Shown here in pieces: positions 37,715-48,640 of a stretch of DNA of 64,000 nt; the stretch's first letter is position 1; every line of letters starts with the position of its first letter. The stretch is from contig NZ_KN046818.1 in NCBI RefSeq assembly GCF_000742135.1, positions 1,922,841-1,986,840 on the forward strand. The letters run 5' to 3'. Below the pieces are notes generated by a model. That model searched no databases, had not been told where the DNA came from, and saw only the letters and a list, made by a program, of their open reading frames with translations. Source of the stretch: Klebsiella pneumoniae. GTDB lineage: Bacteria > Pseudomonadota > Gammaproteobacteria > Enterobacterales > Enterobacteriaceae. A program made the position numbers and the translations under genes.

Positions 37715-40387
37715 ATGTCGTCAACCCTACGAGAAGCCAGTAAGGACACGCTGCAGGTCAACGATAAAACCTGGCATTACTACAGTCTGCCGTTGGCGGA
37801 GAAGCAGCTGGGCGAGATCAGTCGACTGCCCAAGTCGCTGAAGGTGCTGATGGAGAACCTGCTGCGCTGGCAGGACGGTGACTCGGTAACTGAAGAAGAC
37901 ATTCGCGCCCTGGCCGGCTGGCTGCAACAGGCCCATGCCGACCGGGAAATCGCCTACCGTCCGGCACGCGTCCTGATGCAGGACTTTACCGGCGTGCCGG
38001 CGGTAGTGGATCTGGCCGCCATGCGCGAGGCGGTGAAACGCCTTGGCGGCGATACGGCGAAGGTTAATCCGCTATCGCCGGTTGACCTGGTGATCGACCA
38101 CTCGGTGACCGTTGACCGCTTCGGCGACGATGAGGCCTTCGAAGACAACGTCCGCCTGGAAATGGAGCGGAACCACGAACGCTACGCTTTTCTGCGCTGG
38201 GGGCAGCAGGCCTTCAGCCGCTTCAGCGTGGTGCCGCCGGGCACCGGTATTTGCCACCAGGTGAACCTGGAATACCTTGGCCGGGCGGTCTGGAGCGAGG
38301 AGGTGAACGGCCAGTGGATGGCGTGGCCGGATACGCTGGTGGGCACCGACTCCCATACCACCATGATTAATGGTCTTGGCGTGCTGGGCTGGGGCGTGGG
38401 CGGGATTGAAGCGGAAGCCGCTATGCTGGGCCAGCCGGTGTCAATGCTGATCCCCGATGTTGTGGGCTTTAAGCTCAGCGGCAAACTGCGCGAAGGCATC
38501 ACCGCCACTGACCTGGTACTGACGGTTACCCAAATGCTGCGTCAGCATGGCGTCGTCGGCAAGTTTGTTGAATTCTACGGTGACGGCCTGGATACCTTAC
38601 CCCTTGCCGACAGGGCGACCATCGCCAATATGGCGCCGGAGTATGGCGCCACCTGTGGCTTTTTCCCTATCGATGACGTAACGCTCAGCTATATGCGTCT
38701 CAGCGGCCGTAGCGAAGAACAGGTCGCGCTGGTGGAAGCCTACGCTAAAGCCCAGGGCATGTGGCGCCAGCCTGGCGATGAGCCGGTCTTTACCAGTACC
38801 CTGGCGCTGGATATGAGCAGCGTCGAAGCGAGCCTCGCCGGGCCGAAGCGACCGCAGGATCGCGTGGCGCTGGGCGATGTTCCGAAAGCCTTCGCCGCCA
38901 GCGGCGAGCTGGAGGTTAACCACCTTCAGCGTCAGCGTCAGCCGGTTGACTATACGCTGAACGGGCATCACTATTCGCTACCGGATGGCGCGGTGGCTAT
39001 TGCAGCGATTACCTCCTGCACCAATACCTCTAACCCCAGCGTGTTGATGGCCGCCGGCCTGCTGGCGAAAAAAGCCGTCGAACGCGGCCTGCAGCCGCAG
39101 CCGTGGGTGAAAGCTTCCCTGGCCCCAGGCTCGAAAGTGGTGTCGGATTATCTGGCCCATGCCGGCCTGACGCCTTACCTCGACCAGCTCGGCTTCAATC
39201 TGGTGGGATATGGTTGCACCACCTGTATCGGTAACTCCGGTCCATTGCCTGAACCTATCGAAGAAGCGATCAAAAAAGGCGATCTGACCGTCGGGGCAGT
39301 GCTCTCCGGTAACCGTAACTTCGAAGGGCGTATTCATCCGCTGGTGAAAACCAACTGGCTGGCCTCGCCGCCGTTGGTGGTCGCCTATGCGCTGGCGGGG
39401 AACATGAATATCGACCTCACCCGCGAGCCGTTGGGACAGGGCAAGAATGGCGAGCCGGTCTATCTGAAAGATATCTGGCCGAGCGGGGAGGAGATTGCCC
39501 GCGCGGTGGAACAGGTCTCCACCGAGATGTTCCGCAAAGAGTACGCGGAAGTGTTTTCCGGCACTGAGGAGTGGAAGGCGATCAAGGTGGAGGCGTCAGA
39601 TACCTACGACTGGCAGGAGGACTCGACCTATATTCGCTTGTCGCCGTTCTTTGACGAGATGGGCGCCGAGCCGCTGCCGGTAGAGGATATTCGCGGCGCG
39701 CGGATCCTCGCCATGCTGGGCGACTCAGTCACCACGGACCACATTTCGCCGGCGGGGAGCATCAAAGCCGATAGTCCGGCAGGCCGCTATCTGCAGGAGC
39801 ATGGGGTTGCCCGGCGCGACTTTAACTCCTATGGTTCCCGTCGCGGTAACCATGAGGTGATGATGCGTGGCACCTTCGCCAATATCCGCATCCGTAACGA
39901 AATGGTCCCAGGGGTGGAAGGGGGCATGACCCGCCATCTGCCGGATCCTGAACCGATGGCGATCTACGATGCGGCGATGCTGTACAAGGCTGAGGGCACA
40001 CCGCTGGCGGTGATTGCCGGTAAGGAGTATGGATCAGGTTCCAGCCGTGACTGGGCGGCGAAGGGGCCGCGCCTGCTGGGGATTCGGGTAGTGATCGCCG
40101 AGTCCTTCGAGCGTATCCACCGTTCCAACCTGATCGGAATGGGCATTTTGCCGCTGGAGTACCCGCAGGGCGTCACCCGCAAAACGCTGCGGTTGACCGG
40201 GGAAGAGCGGATTGATATTAGCAATCTGCAGTCGCTTCAGCCTGGCGCTACGGTGCCGGTGACCCTGACTCGCGCTGACGGCTCGCAGGAAGCGATCCCT
40301 TGTCGGTGCCGTATCGACACGGCGACCGAACTCACCTACTACCGCAACGACGGCATCCTGCACTACGTTATTCGTAATATGCTGTGA
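37715..40387 (+). CDS. acnA: Aconitate hydratase A (stress/stationary-phase aconitase)
   Basis: An 890-residue aconitase/IRP-type enzyme that isomerises citrate and isocitrate in the TCA cycle; its apo form can bind mRNA. The 4Fe-4S ligands are visible as one Cys in [11 protein letters not shown] and two in [12 protein letters not shown]. Substrate residues lie in [23 protein letters not shown], and the swivelling C-terminal domain has [20 protein letters not shown] and the [15 protein letters not shown] loop. The ribosome site AAAGGAGGAGCT is strong. In E. coli acnA is RpoS- and SoxRS-responsive; I did not confirm a Sox box. Confidence 0.97.
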   Translation: MSSTLREASKDTLQVNDKTWHYYSLPLAEKQLGEISRLPKSLKVLMENLLRWQDGDSVTEEDIRALAGWLQQAHADREIAYRPARVLMQDFTGVPAVVDLAAMREAVKRLGGDTAKVNPLSPVDLVIDHSVTVDRFGDDEAFEDNVRLEMERNHERYAFLRWGQQAFSRFSVVPPGTGICHQVNLEYLGRAVWSEEVNGQWMAWPDTLVGTDSHTTMINGLGVLGWGVGGIEAEAAMLGQPVSMLIPDVVGFKLSGKLREGITATDLVLTVTQMLRQHGVVGKFVEFYGDGLDTLPLADRATIANMAPEYGATCGFFPIDDVTLSYMRLSGRSEEQVALVEAYAKAQGMWRQPGDEPVFTSTLALDMSSVEASLAGPKRPQDRVALGDVPKAFAASGELEVNHLQRQRQPVDYTLNGHHYSLPDGAVAIAAITSCTNTSNPSVLMAAGLLAKKAVERGLQPQPWVKASLAPGSKVVSDYLAHAGLTPYLDQLGFNLVGYGCTTCIGNSGPLPEPIEEAIKKGDLTVGAVLSGNRNFEGRIHPLVKTNWLASPPLVVAYALAGNMNIDLTREPLGQGKNGEPVYLKDIWPSGEEIARAVEQVSTEMFRKEYAEVFSGTEEWKAIKVEASDTYDWQEDSTYIRLSPFFDEMGAEPLPVEDIRGARILAMLGDSVTTDHISPAGSIKADSPAGRYLQEHGVARRDFNSYGSRRGNHEVMMRGTFANIRIRNEMVPGVEGGMTRHLPDPEPMAIYDAAMLYKAEGTPLAVIAGKEYGSGSSRDWAAKGPRLLGIRVVIAESFERIHRSNLIGMGILPLEYPQGVTRKTLRLTGEERIDISNLQSLQPGATVPVTLTRADGSQEAIPCRCRIDTATELTYYRNDGILHYVIRNML

Positions 40388-40390
40388 AAC

Positions 40391-40415
40391 AAAGGGCCAG
40401 CATCGCTGGCCCTTT
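40391..40415. terminator. Terminator between convergent acnA and ribA
   Basis: AAAGGGCCAG (40391-40400) pairs with CTGGCCCTTT (40406-40415) and continues into TTC on the plus strand. It can act in both directions. Confidence 0.85.
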
Positions 40416-40433
40416 TTCGGTTATTCCACCGGT

Positions 40434-41036
<603 letters not shown>

Positions 41037-41199
41037 GTGATTCTCCAGATTCTGTCAGCACCTGACTGTGCTTTCTGTTTCCCGCTATTTTGCCACAACG
41101 CCTGGACGTTCTCCTAATCGCGAACGGTTAGCCGTGTGGAAAGCGCACAAACGATCTACTTTCCGCTATGATGTTCATCTACAAGGAGAAGGAGAGAAA

Positions 41200-41967
41200 A
41201 TGCTGTTGATAGCCCGACGAACTGCTCTCGCGGCGGCGCTGCTGCTGGTTATGCCCCTCACGGTCTGGCTTTCCGGGTGGCTGTGGCAGCCTGGACTGCC
41301 GGTTGCCATGTTGAAAAGCCTGTGGTGGGTGACGGAAACGGTGACCCAGCCGTGGGGAATTATCACTCATGTCGTGCTTTGCGGCTGGTTCCTCTGGTGT
41401 CTGCGCTTTCGGCTGCGCGCGGCGTTGATCCTGTTCCTTATCCTTGCCGCCGCTATCCTGGCGGGACAGGGGGCGAAATCCTGGGTCAAGGCGCGGGTCC
41501 AGGAGCCGAGACCGTTCGTCATCTGGCTGGAAAACACAAGGCAGGTGCCGGTGACGCAATTCTACGCGTTAAAGCGTAAAGAACGCGCTAAACTGGTGCA
41601 TGAACAGCTGGCGCAGGCGCAGGACATTCCGTCATTTTTACGCAAACACTGGCAGAAGGAGACAGGGTTTGCTTTCCCGTCAGGTCACACCATGTTTGCC
41701 GCCAGCTGGGCGTTACTCGCTGCGGGGCTGCTGTGGCCGCGTCGCCGCTGGGGCACAATCGCGGTGCTGCTGGTGTGGGCGACGGCGGTGATGGGCAGTC
41801 GCCTGGCGCTGGGCATGCACTGGCCGCTGGATCTCATCGTCGCCACGCTGATCTCCTGGCTGCTGGTCACGGTGGCCTGCTGGCTGACGCAGCGCCTTTG
41901 TGGGCCGCTCTCGCCGCCCGGAGAAGAGGCGCAGGATATTAAAAAACGGATGCCTGAAGCGGAATAA
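41200..41967 (+). CDS. pgpB: Phosphatidylglycerophosphatase B / undecaprenyl-diphosphate phosphatase
   Basis: A 255-residue PAP2-family integral membrane phosphatase with about six helices. The three PAP2 motifs are KSWVKARVQEPRP, PSGHT and SRLALGMHWPLDL, providing the catalytic His pair and the phosphate-binding Arg/Lys. It dephosphorylates PGP, C55-PP and other lipid phosphates at the periplasmic face. The ATG at 41200 follows AAGGAGAAGGAGAGAA; upstream in-frame codons lack family similarity. The basic cytoplasmic tail KKRMPEAE is typical. Confidence 0.95.
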   Translation: MLLIARRTALAAALLLVMPLTVWLSGWLWQPGLPVAMLKSLWWVTETVTQPWGIITHVVLCGWFLWCLRFRLRAALILFLILAAAILAGQGAKSWVKARVQEPRPFVIWLENTRQVPVTQFYALKRKERAKLVHEQLAQAQDIPSFLRKHWQKETGFAFPSGHTMFAASWALLAAGLLWPRRRWGTIAVLLVWATAVMGSRLALGMHWPLDLIVATLISWLLVTVACWLTQRLCGPLSPPGEEAQDIKKRMPEAE

Positions 41968-42102
41968 TGTTGATTTTAGCGGCATCCGACCGCATATCCT
42001 GAAGAGTTGCCATGCTTTTTCATTCCACCGCTGCGGCGAAAATGATACTTTATAGGGCTGAAAGCGGGCTTTTTTCGCGCAACCCACATAACGGGAAGTC
42101 AT

Positions 42103-42411
42103 GTGAAATATTTACTCATTTTCTTACTGGTGTTAGCAATCTTCGTCATTTCAGTGACGCTGGGGGCGCAGAATGACCAACAGGTCACTTTCAACTATTT
42201 ACTCGCTCAGGGTGAATTCCGCATATCGACGCTGCTGGCGGTGCTGTTTGCCGCGGGCTTTGCCATTGGCTGGCTGATCTGCGGCCTGTTCTGGCTGCGG
42301 GTGCGTGTCTCACTGGCGCGCGCGGAGCGGAAAATTAAGCGTCTTGAGCATCAGATTGCCCCCGTCAGCCCGGCGGCTGTCGACGCAGGCGTGCCTGCGG
42401 TGAAGGAATAA
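42103..42411 (+). CDS. lapA: Lipopolysaccharide assembly protein LapA
   Basis: A 102-residue membrane protein (formerly YciS) with two transmembrane helices, KYLLIFLLVLAIFVISVTLGA at 2-22 and STLLAVLFAAGFAIGWLICGLFWL at about 42-65, then a basic coiled-coil-prone tail (RVRVSLARAERKIKRLEHQ). It starts at GTG 42103 with an ACGGGAAG ribosome site; the overlapping ATG is out of frame. LapA acts with LapB to regulate LPS synthesis. It is coupled to lapB, six bases upstream. Confidence 0.94.
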   Translation: MKYLLIFLLVLAIFVISVTLGAQNDQQVTFNYLLAQGEFRISTLLAVLFAAGFAIGWLICGLFWLRVRVSLARAERKIKRLEHQIAPVSPAAVDAGVPAVKE

Positions 42412-42417
42412 CCTCTT

Positions 42418-43587
42418 ATGCTGGAGTTGTTGTTTCTGCTTTTACCCGTTGCCGCCGCTTACGGCTGGTACATGGGGCGCAGAAGTGCACAACAGTCCAA
42501 ACAGGACGATGCGAGCCGCCTGTCGCGAGATTACGTGGCGGGGGTTAACTTCCTGCTCAGCAACCAGCAGGATAAAGCCGTCGACCTGTTCCTTGATATG
42601 CTGAAAGAGGATACCGGTACCGTTGAGGCGCACCTGACGCTCGGTAATTTGTTCCGTTCGCGCGGCGAAGTCGACCGCGCGATCCGAATTCACCAGAGCC
42701 TGATGGAAAGCGCGTCGTTAACCTACGATCAGCGCCTGTTAGCGGTGCAGCAGCTGGGACGGGATTATATGGCCGCCGGACTGTATGACCGCGCGGAAGA
42801 CATGTTCAAACAGCTGGTGGATGAGACCGATTTCCGCCTCGGCGCGCTGCAGCAACTGCTGCAGATTTACCAGGCGACCAGCGACTGGCAGTCGGCTATT
42901 GAAGTGGCTGAACGGCTGGTGAAGCTAGGGAAAGAGAAACATCGTGGCGAAATCGCCAACTTCTGGTGCGAACTGGCCCTGCAGCAGATGGCAGCCAACG
43001 ATCTGGATAAAGCGATGGCGTTGTTGAGAAAAGGCGCCGCTGCGGACCGCACCAGCGCCCGGGTATCGATCATGATGGGCCGGGTGTGGATGGAAAAGGG
43101 CGACTACGCCAAAGCGGTGGAGAGCCTCGAGCGGGTTATCGATCAGGATAAAGAGCTGGTGGGTGAAACGCTGGAGATGCTGCAGACCTGCTACCAGCAG
43201 CTCGGCAAAACCGATGAATGGGAAGTTTTTCTGCGCCGCTGCGTGGAGGAGAACGCCGGGGCGACCGCCGAACTGATGCTGGCGCAGATCCTCGAGCAAC
43301 GGGAAGGCGTCGAAGCGGCGCAAAACTACGTCACCCGGCAGCTGGAACGCCACCCGACCATGCGCGTCTTCCATAAGCTGATGGACTACCATCTCAACGA
43401 AGCGGAAGAAGGGCGGGCGAAAGAAACCCTTGGAGTGCTGCGAAACATGGTTGGTGAGCAGGTGCGCAGCAAACCACGCTATCGCTGCCAGAAATGCGGG
43501 TTTACCGCTCATACACTTTACTGGCATTGTCCGTCCTGCCGCTCGTGGGCGACCATTAAACCTATTCGCGGTCTCGACGGCCAGTAA
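42418..43587 (+). CDS. lapB: Lipopolysaccharide assembly protein LapB (YciM)
   Basis: A 389-residue protein with an N-terminal membrane anchor (about 1-20), a series of TPR-like helical repeats (about 35-340), and a C-terminal rubredoxin-like zinc ribbon, YRCQKCG...WHCPSCRSW, with two CxxC pairs. LapB promotes FtsH-dependent LpxC turnover, antagonised by PbgA, and thereby sets LPS levels; it is essential in many backgrounds. All four zinc-ribbon cysteines are present. It forms an operon with lapA, six bases apart. Confidence 0.96.
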   Translation: MLELLFLLLPVAAAYGWYMGRRSAQQSKQDDASRLSRDYVAGVNFLLSNQQDKAVDLFLDMLKEDTGTVEAHLTLGNLFRSRGEVDRAIRIHQSLMESASLTYDQRLLAVQQLGRDYMAAGLYDRAEDMFKQLVDETDFRLGALQQLLQIYQATSDWQSAIEVAERLVKLGKEKHRGEIANFWCELALQQMAANDLDKAMALLRKGAAADRTSARVSIMMGRVWMEKGDYAKAVESLERVIDQDKELVGETLEMLQTCYQQLGKTDEWEVFLRRCVEENAGATAELMLAQILEQREGVEAAQNYVTRQLERHPTMRVFHKLMDYHLNEAEEGRAKETLGVLRNMVGEQVRSKPRYRCQKCGFTAHTLYWHCPSCRSWATIKPIRGLDGQ

Positions 43588-43778
43588 AGCCAAAAAAAAG
43601 CCCTCCGTTAGTTACAACATACTTATCGCTTCACTCCTCTCCAGGCGCGGCCCCGGCAGCGCCATCGTCCGGTCAGGGCAGGTACGGCAGTCTGTTATTT
43701 TGTTCGCTTCACAGGTAGAATGCTGCCCGTTTACCTTTTTTGCGCCACCCCGGCGCCCATCAACACTAAGGTCTGGTC

Positions 43779-44516
43779 ATGACGTCTACAGCTATCCCAT
43801 CTTCCCGCGCTGTCACATCCTCTCCCGTTGTGGTTGCGCTCGACTATGATAATCGCGATAAAGCGCTGGCATTTGTCGACCGCATCGACCCGCGCGACTG
43901 CCGCCTGAAGGTGGGCAAAGAGATGTTCACCCTGCTGGGCCCGCAGTTTGTCCGCGATCTGCATCAGCGTGGGTTTGAGGTGTTCCTGGACCTTAAGTTT
44001 CACGATATTCCCAACACCACCGCCCGCGCGGTGGCCGCAGCGGCTGAGCTGGGCGTATGGATGGTGAATGTCCATGCTTCCGGCGGCGCGCGAATGATGA
44101 CCGCCGCGCGCGAAGCGCTGCTGCCGTTTGGCAAAGATGCGCCGCTGCTGATCGCTGTCACGGTGCTCACCAGCATGGAGTCCAGCGATCTACAGGATCT
44201 GGGCATTACCTTATCTCCGGCTGACTACGCGGCGAAGCTGGCGGCGCTGACCCAACGCTGCGGCCTTGATGGGGTGGTGTGTTCAGCCCAGGAGGCTGTG
44301 CGCTTTAAGCATGAGCTGGGGCAGGCGTTTAAGCTGGTGACCCCGGGGATTCGTCCGCAGGGCAGCGACGCTGGCGATCAGCGGCGAATTATGACTCCTG
44401 AGCAGGCTCAGGAAGCTGGGGTAGACTATATGGTGATTGGTCGCCCGGTTACTCAGTCGGCGGATCCAGCCGCGACGCTGCGGGCGATCAACGATTCTCT
44501 GCGCAAGGGGGCATAA
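43779..44516 (+). CDS. pyrF: Orotidine-5'-phosphate decarboxylase
   Basis: A 245-residue TIM-barrel enzyme that makes UMP. The catalytic Lys/Asp array is in [13 protein letters not shown], and the phosphate-binding end is [14 protein letters not shown] and [11 protein letters not shown]. The 190-bp gap from lapB suggests its own promoter. Its TAA shares an A with the ATG of yciH (TAATG), so the two genes are translationally coupled, as in E. coli. Confidence 0.97.
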   Translation: MTSTAIPSSRAVTSSPVVVALDYDNRDKALAFVDRIDPRDCRLKVGKEMFTLLGPQFVRDLHQRGFEVFLDLKFHDIPNTTARAVAAAAELGVWMVNVHASGGARMMTAAREALLPFGKDAPLLIAVTVLTSMESSDLQDLGITLSPADYAAKLAALTQRCGLDGVVCSAQEAVRFKHELGQAFKLVTPGIRPQGSDAGDQRRIMTPEQAQEAGVDYMVIGRPVTQSADPAATLRAINDSLRKGA

Positions 44517-44842
44517 TGAGCGATTCCAACAGCCGTCTGGTCTACTCCACCGAAACCGGGCGTATCGACGAGGCGAAACCGGCGCCGGTGCGCCCGAAAG
44601 GCGACGGCATTGTGCGGATCCAGCGCCAGACCAGCGGCCGCAAGGGCAAAGGCGTCTGTCTGATTAGCGGGATTGATGCCGACGATGCTGCGCTAACCGC
44701 TCTGGCGGCAGAGTTGAAAAAGAAGTGCGGCTGCGGCGGCGCGGTGAAAGATGGCGTGATCGAGATCCAGGGCGATAAGCGGGATCTACTCAAGTCGCTG
44801 CTTGAGGCGAAAGGGATGAAGGTCAAGTTAGCCGGTGGCTGA
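44516..44842 (+). CDS. yciH: SUI1/eIF1-like translation factor YciH
   Basis: A 108-residue homologue of eukaryotic eIF1 matching YciH. It has the SUI1 domain at about 30-105 with RQTSGRKGKGVCLISGI and KKKCGCGGAVKDGVIEIQGDKRD. In E. coli it acts as a stress-linked modulator of initiation fidelity. The extreme N-terminus SDSNSRLVYSTETGRI is also conserved. It is coupled to pyrF and ends at a strong hairpin at 44883-44910. Confidence 0.95.
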   Translation: MSDSNSRLVYSTETGRIDEAKPAPVRPKGDGIVRIQRQTSGRKGKGVCLISGIDADDAALTALAAELKKKCGCGGAVKDGVIEIQGDKRDLLKSLLEAKGMKVKLAGG

Positions 44843-44882
44843 TCGCTATTTTCCCTCTGCTCCAATGGTCTGGTTGAAATAA

Positions 44883-44910
44883 CAAGGCCGCGGTAAATGC
44901 CGCGGCCTTG
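44883..44910. terminator. Terminator between convergent yciH and osmB
   Basis: CAAGGCCGCGG (44883-44893) pairs perfectly over 11 bp with CCGCGGCCTTG (44900-44910) around TAAATG. There is a weak U-tract afterward. Confidence 0.7.
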
Positions 44911-44973
44911 AATGATTTAACGTGCGTAAGTCAATTCGTGTGAATTATTCTTTTATTTCGTCAGATAATTAAA

Positions 44974-45195
44974 TTATTTGCCGACCTGGTGACCAATAAT
45001 ACCACCGACTGCTGCGCCACCCAGGGTACCGAGCGCGCTACCGTCAGTTAACACCGCACCACCGATAGCGCCGGCGCCAGCGCCGATAGCCGTGTTACGA
45101 TCGCGTTTAGACATGTTAGAGCAAGCGCTCAGAGACATTGCTACAGTGACAGCCAGAACGACAGCAGCCATTTTTTTGCTCGTTGAAGTCATCAT
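44974..45195 (-). CDS. osmB: Osmotically inducible lipoprotein OsmB
   Basis: A 73-residue lipoprotein. The signal peptide ends at the lipobox LSAC (Cys after about residue 23). The mature part is short and Gly/Ala-rich with a glycine-zipper pattern, AIGAGAGAIGGAVLTDG...GTLGGAAVGGIIGHQVGK, almost identical to E. coli OsmB. It is an RpoS/Rcs-responsive outer-membrane lipoprotein of unclear function. Two adjacent ATGs are possible; the first (45193-45195) has the better spacing from AGGAG. Confidence 0.94.
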   Translation of the reverse strand: MMTSTSKKMAAVVLAVTVAMSLSACSNMSKRDRNTAIGAGAGAIGGAVLTDGSALGTLGGAAVGGIIGHQVGK

Positions 45196-45465
45196 TTTTT
45201 TTCTCCTGAATAATCTATTCATGGATTACAGCGCTCCTTTAAGCATAGCCTGATAAAGCAGCTTTAGGGCAATTCCATGAAGTTAAGGTGCGCAGGTGTC
45301 ACGAAAATCACGCAGGTGATAGTCACTTCCTGTTATATCGCTAATAATAATTTCTTTTTTTAAAATTTATCGTCAGGTAAAAAGTCTTAATTAGCGGCTC
45401 GGAATACTCTCAGAGCGATAAAGCGCCCCTTCCAGCGCTTTGGCAGGAGATGGGGCGGCGGAGGA

Positions 45466-46215
45466 TCAGATGTAGGGCACGATATCGACGGTCAGGCCGC
45501 TGCGGAGCAATTGTCCGCGACAGGCGTCCGGTAAGCGATCGTCGGTAATAACGCGATTAAAGCGGCCGGCGGGACCGAGCGGATAGGGATGTACCGCGCT
45601 GAATTTTGAACTGTCGCTAAGAATAATTGCCTCACAATGCTTCTCCAGCACGGCGTTCACCACGTCCGCACGCATCATATCGCGGCCGGTAAAGCCGGTT
45701 TCCGCCTGCCAACCGTCGATCCCGATGAAGGCTTTGCTGAAATGCACCTGCTGGATGAACTGACGGGTTAGCGGACCGACCATACTCTCACTGCGTTTCT
45801 GATAAATTCCGCCCAGCAGGATCACCTCTCCTGGGGTCTCTTTCAGCAGATGGGCGATATAGCTGCTGACGGTAATGATGGTGATATCGCCGCGCTCGGC
45901 CAGCGTACGCGCCAGCAGGGCATTGCTGCTGCCGTTTTCGATAAATACCGTTTCACCGGTATTCACTAGCGCCGCAGCCCGGCTGGCCAGCTCACGCTTA
46001 ATGGCGAAATGGGTCATCATGCGGGTTTCGACATCTTCGCTGTCCAGCGGTACGGCATAGCCATGAGTACGGCGCAAATAGCTCTGCTTTTCCAGCAAAT
46101 TCAAATCCTGACGAATAGTAACCTCAGAGACACCGGTCATCTTCGCCAGATCGGCGACGCTCATGCGGCCTTTATCGATGACCACTTGCAAAATACTTTG
46201 TTGTCGGGCGTTCAT
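45466..46215 (-). CDS. yciT: DeoR family transcriptional regulator YciT
   Basis: A 249-residue DeoR-type repressor. The N-terminal wHTH occupies about 1-58 ([37 protein letters not shown]). The C-terminal sugar-phosphate-sensing domain carries [29 protein letters not shown] and LSDSSKFS. It matches YciT, which in E. coli is linked to osmotic-stress gene control. It lies next to osmB and yciZ, as in E. coli. The sensed sugar phosphate is not known. Confidence 0.92.
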   Translation of the reverse strand: MNARQQSILQVVIDKGRMSVADLAKMTGVSEVTIRQDLNLLEKQSYLRRTHGYAVPLDSEDVETRMMTHFAIKRELASRAAALVNTGETVFIENGSSNALLARTLAERGDITIITVSSYIAHLLKETPGEVILLGGIYQKRSESMVGPLTRQFIQQVHFSKAFIGIDGWQAETGFTGRDMMRADVVNAVLEKHCEAIILSDSSKFSAVHPYPLGPAGRFNRVITDDRLPDACRGQLLRSGLTVDIVPYI

Positions 46216-46286
46216 AGCAACATCACTGTTAGGGGGCTATATGGCGAGCAACCGGTCCATATGGCCGGCTGCGGCATGGCTGATAT

Positions 46287-46466
46287 TCAGATTTCCCAGG
46301 GCGCCTTGGGTTGGTTTTGTTGTTCAGCATCGTCCGCCGCCAGCGCCAGCAGCTCCGCTTTGAGGATCTCCAGATTATGGATCGCAGAATGGTAATCACC
46401 GGCAACCAGAATATCCAGCACGGTATCGATACGTTGAGCGAGCAGGTGGGCATTCACATCTGACAT
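46287..46466 (-). CDS. yciZ: YciZ family protein (UPF0509)
   Basis: A 59-residue small protein matching YciZ, especially [29 protein letters not shown] and the C-terminal PKAPWEI. No domain of known function is present. The ATG at 46464-46466 follows CCAGGATAATGC. It is placed directly upstream of yciT on the same strand. In E. coli the cyclic-di-GMP enzyme gene pdeR (gmr) lies between yciZ and rnb; it is missing here. Confidence 0.85.
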   Translation of the reverse strand: MSDVNAHLLAQRIDTVLDILVAGDYHSAIHNLEILKAELLALAADDAEQQNQPKAPWEI

Positions 46467-46590
46467 GGCATTATCCTGGTAACAAAAACGAATGAAATCA
46501 ATGATGCTAAAAATGAATGAAAAAGAGAAGCGAAAAAAACGCACAACCTTAATCGGTGCGACGGAAATGGCTGGATAGAGAGGAAAGAAG

Positions 46591-46614
46591 CAGCGGTTCC
46601 CGCAGGAACCGCTG
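46591..46614 (-). terminator. Terminator downstream of rnb
   Basis: CAGCGGTTCC pairs perfectly with GGAACCGCTG around CGCA. The minus-strand continuation CTTCTTTCCTCTC is pyrimidine-rich. Confidence 0.65.
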
Positions 46615-46624
46615 TGAAGGGGCG

Positions 46625-48559
46625 TCAGACCGCCGGACGCGCAATAATGCTGCGGGTTTCCATGCGAACTTCAGCGATAGTGACATCGATAACGTCAGTC
46701 ACTTTATAGACTACTTCACCTTTGATCTGCACGGTACCGTTCTCCTGGCTGCACACCAGTTCGTCGCGCACGGCGTGGAGGAACGGGGCCGGAATAAAGG
46801 CGACCGCGCCATTGTCCACCAGACGCACGCGCATCCCGCCGCGGCTGACGTCGATGATCTCCGCCGCGAAGCGGGTATCGGTCCCGGCTTTATCGTTGAG
46901 GAAACGGGCGTACAGCCAGTCGGCGACGTCGCGCTCGGCCATCCGGTTGAGACGACGGCGCTCCGCCATCTGCACGGTGGCTTCATCCTGGGGACGCGCA
47001 ATGGTCTCGCCTTTAATGATGGCTTTCAGCAGACGGTGGTTGATCATGTCGCCATACTTACGGATCGGCGAGGTCCAGGTGGCATAGGCTTCAAGCCCAA
47101 GACCAAAGTGCGGGCCCGGCTCGGTGCTGATTTCCGCAAACGACTGGAAGCGGCGAATGCGGCTGTCGAGGAAACCGGTCGGCTGAGCGTCCAGTTCCCG
47201 GCGCAGCTTGCAGAACCCTTCCAGGGTGAGCACTTCCGTCGGGTCGACGTGCACATCATGGGTTTTCAGCAGGGCGGCCAACTGCTCGGTGTTCGCCGGG
47301 TCGAAACCGGTATGAACGTTATAAACGCCGAAGCCGAGCTTGTCGCGCAGAACGCGGGCGGCACAGATGTTGGCGGCGATCATCGACTCTTCGACAATGC
47401 GGTTGGCAATGCGACGCGGTTCCGCGACGATATCCAGCACTTCGCCTTTTTCGCCGAGAAAAAAACGGTAGTCCGGACGGTCTTTGAACACCAGCGCATG
47501 GGTCTGACGCCATTCGCTACGACGCTGGCACACGTCCTTCAGCAGCGTAATTTGCTGCGCGATCGCCTCGCTGTCCGGCTGCCAGCTGCCGCGGCCTTCC
47601 AGCCAGTCAGAGACGTCGTCATAGGCCAGCTTGGCTTTCGATTCGATGGTGGCGGCAAAGAACTCGATATTGTCTTCGATGGTGCCATCGGCCGCCAGGG
47701 TCATCCGGCAGGCCAGCACCGGGCGCACTTCGTTAGCGCGCAGGGAGCAGAGATCGTCTGACAGCTCGCGCGGCAGCATTGGAATGTTGAAGCCCGGCAG
47801 ATAGTTGGTAAAGGCGCGCACTTTTGCGGCGTTATCCAGCTTGCTGCCTTCGGCAATCCAGGCGGTCGGGTCGGCAATGGCGACCGTCAGCAGCAGTTTG
47901 CCATCAGCAGTGGACTCGGCATACAACGCATCGTCCATATCTTCGGTGCTGGCGCTGTCAATGGTGACGAAGTCGAGGGTGGTTAGGTCGCGGCGCGTCA
48001 GCCCCTCGTCGAGCATCTCGGTGGCGACGCCGTCCGGTGCCTCTTTCTCAAGATTATGGCGCGCCAGGGTTACCCACCATGGGACGAAGTGGTCGTCGCT
48101 AAAAGTGATGAACTGGGTCAACTCCGCGTAAAACCCGCGGTCGCCTTTTAATGGATGACGGCGCATCTCGGCGACGGCCCAGTCACCCTGTTTAAAATCG
48201 TGCTCAACGCCGCGGGCGGCGCGGCAGGGAATGGCGTCTTTCAGCAGCGGATGGTCAGGAACGATAGCGAGGCGATCGTCTTTCTTCTGGACTTTACCGA
48301 CAAAACGAGTCAGGAAAGGCTCAACCAGCGATTCCGGCTCGGCGCTTTCGCGTTCTTTTTCAGAATGGATCACCGCGACGATACGGTCGCCATGCATCAC
48401 TTTTTTCATCTGCGGCGGCGGAATGAAGTAGCTCTTCTGAGCGTCCACTTCGAGGAAGCCAAAGCCCTTTTCCGTGCCCTTAACGACCCCTTCCGCGCGC
48501 GGCGTCTGGGAATGCAGTTGCTGTTTAAGCTGCGCTAGCAGCGGGTTATCCTGAAACAT
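46625..48559 (-). CDS. rnb: Exoribonuclease II
   Basis: A 644-residue RNase II, the processive 3'-5' hydrolytic exonuclease for unstructured mRNA. Two N-terminal cold-shock domains (about 1-190) precede the RNB catalytic domain. Its acidic metal cluster is Asp201, Asp207, Asp209 and Asp210 in [19 protein letters not shown]-terminal S1 domain starts near 560 ([25 protein letters not shown]). The length equals that of E. coli. It is monocistronic and followed by a hairpin terminator. The ATG at 48557-48559 is preceded by a weak AAAATACCTAATT site. Confidence 0.97.
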   Translation of the reverse strand: MFQDNPLLAQLKQQLHSQTPRAEGVVKGTEKGFGFLEVDAQKSYFIPPPQMKKVMHGDRIVAVIHSEKERESAEPESLVEPFLTRFVGKVQKKDDRLAIVPDHPLLKDAIPCRAARGVEHDFKQGDWAVAEMRRHPLKGDRGFYAELTQFITFSDDHFVPWWVTLARHNLEKEAPDGVATEMLDEGLTRRDLTTLDFVTIDSASTEDMDDALYAESTADGKLLLTVAIADPTAWIAEGSKLDNAAKVRAFTNYLPGFNIPMLPRELSDDLCSLRANEVRPVLACRMTLAADGTIEDNIEFFAATIESKAKLAYDDVSDWLEGRGSWQPDSEAIAQQITLLKDVCQRRSEWRQTHALVFKDRPDYRFFLGEKGEVLDIVAEPRRIANRIVEESMIAANICAARVLRDKLGFGVYNVHTGFDPANTEQLAALLKTHDVHVDPTEVLTLEGFCKLRRELDAQPTGFLDSRIRRFQSFAEISTEPGPHFGLGLEAYATWTSPIRKYGDMINHRLLKAIIKGETIARPQDEATVQMAERRRLNRMAERDVADWLYARFLNDKAGTDTRFAAEIIDVSRGGMRVRLVDNGAVAFIPAPFLHAVRDELVCSQENGTVQIKGEVVYKVTDVIDVTIAEVRMETRSIIARPAV

Positions 48560-48640
48560 AATTAGGTATTTTCGTGGCTAAAAGAGCGGCTGACATTTTT
48601 ACGCGAATATGCCTGCCGCAGCAAGCGCTGTTTCAGCAAT

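Noticed and set aside
46556-47761. 401-codon plus-strand frame opposite rnb
   Set aside because: Shadow of rnb, whose catalytic residues are all in the minus-strand frame.
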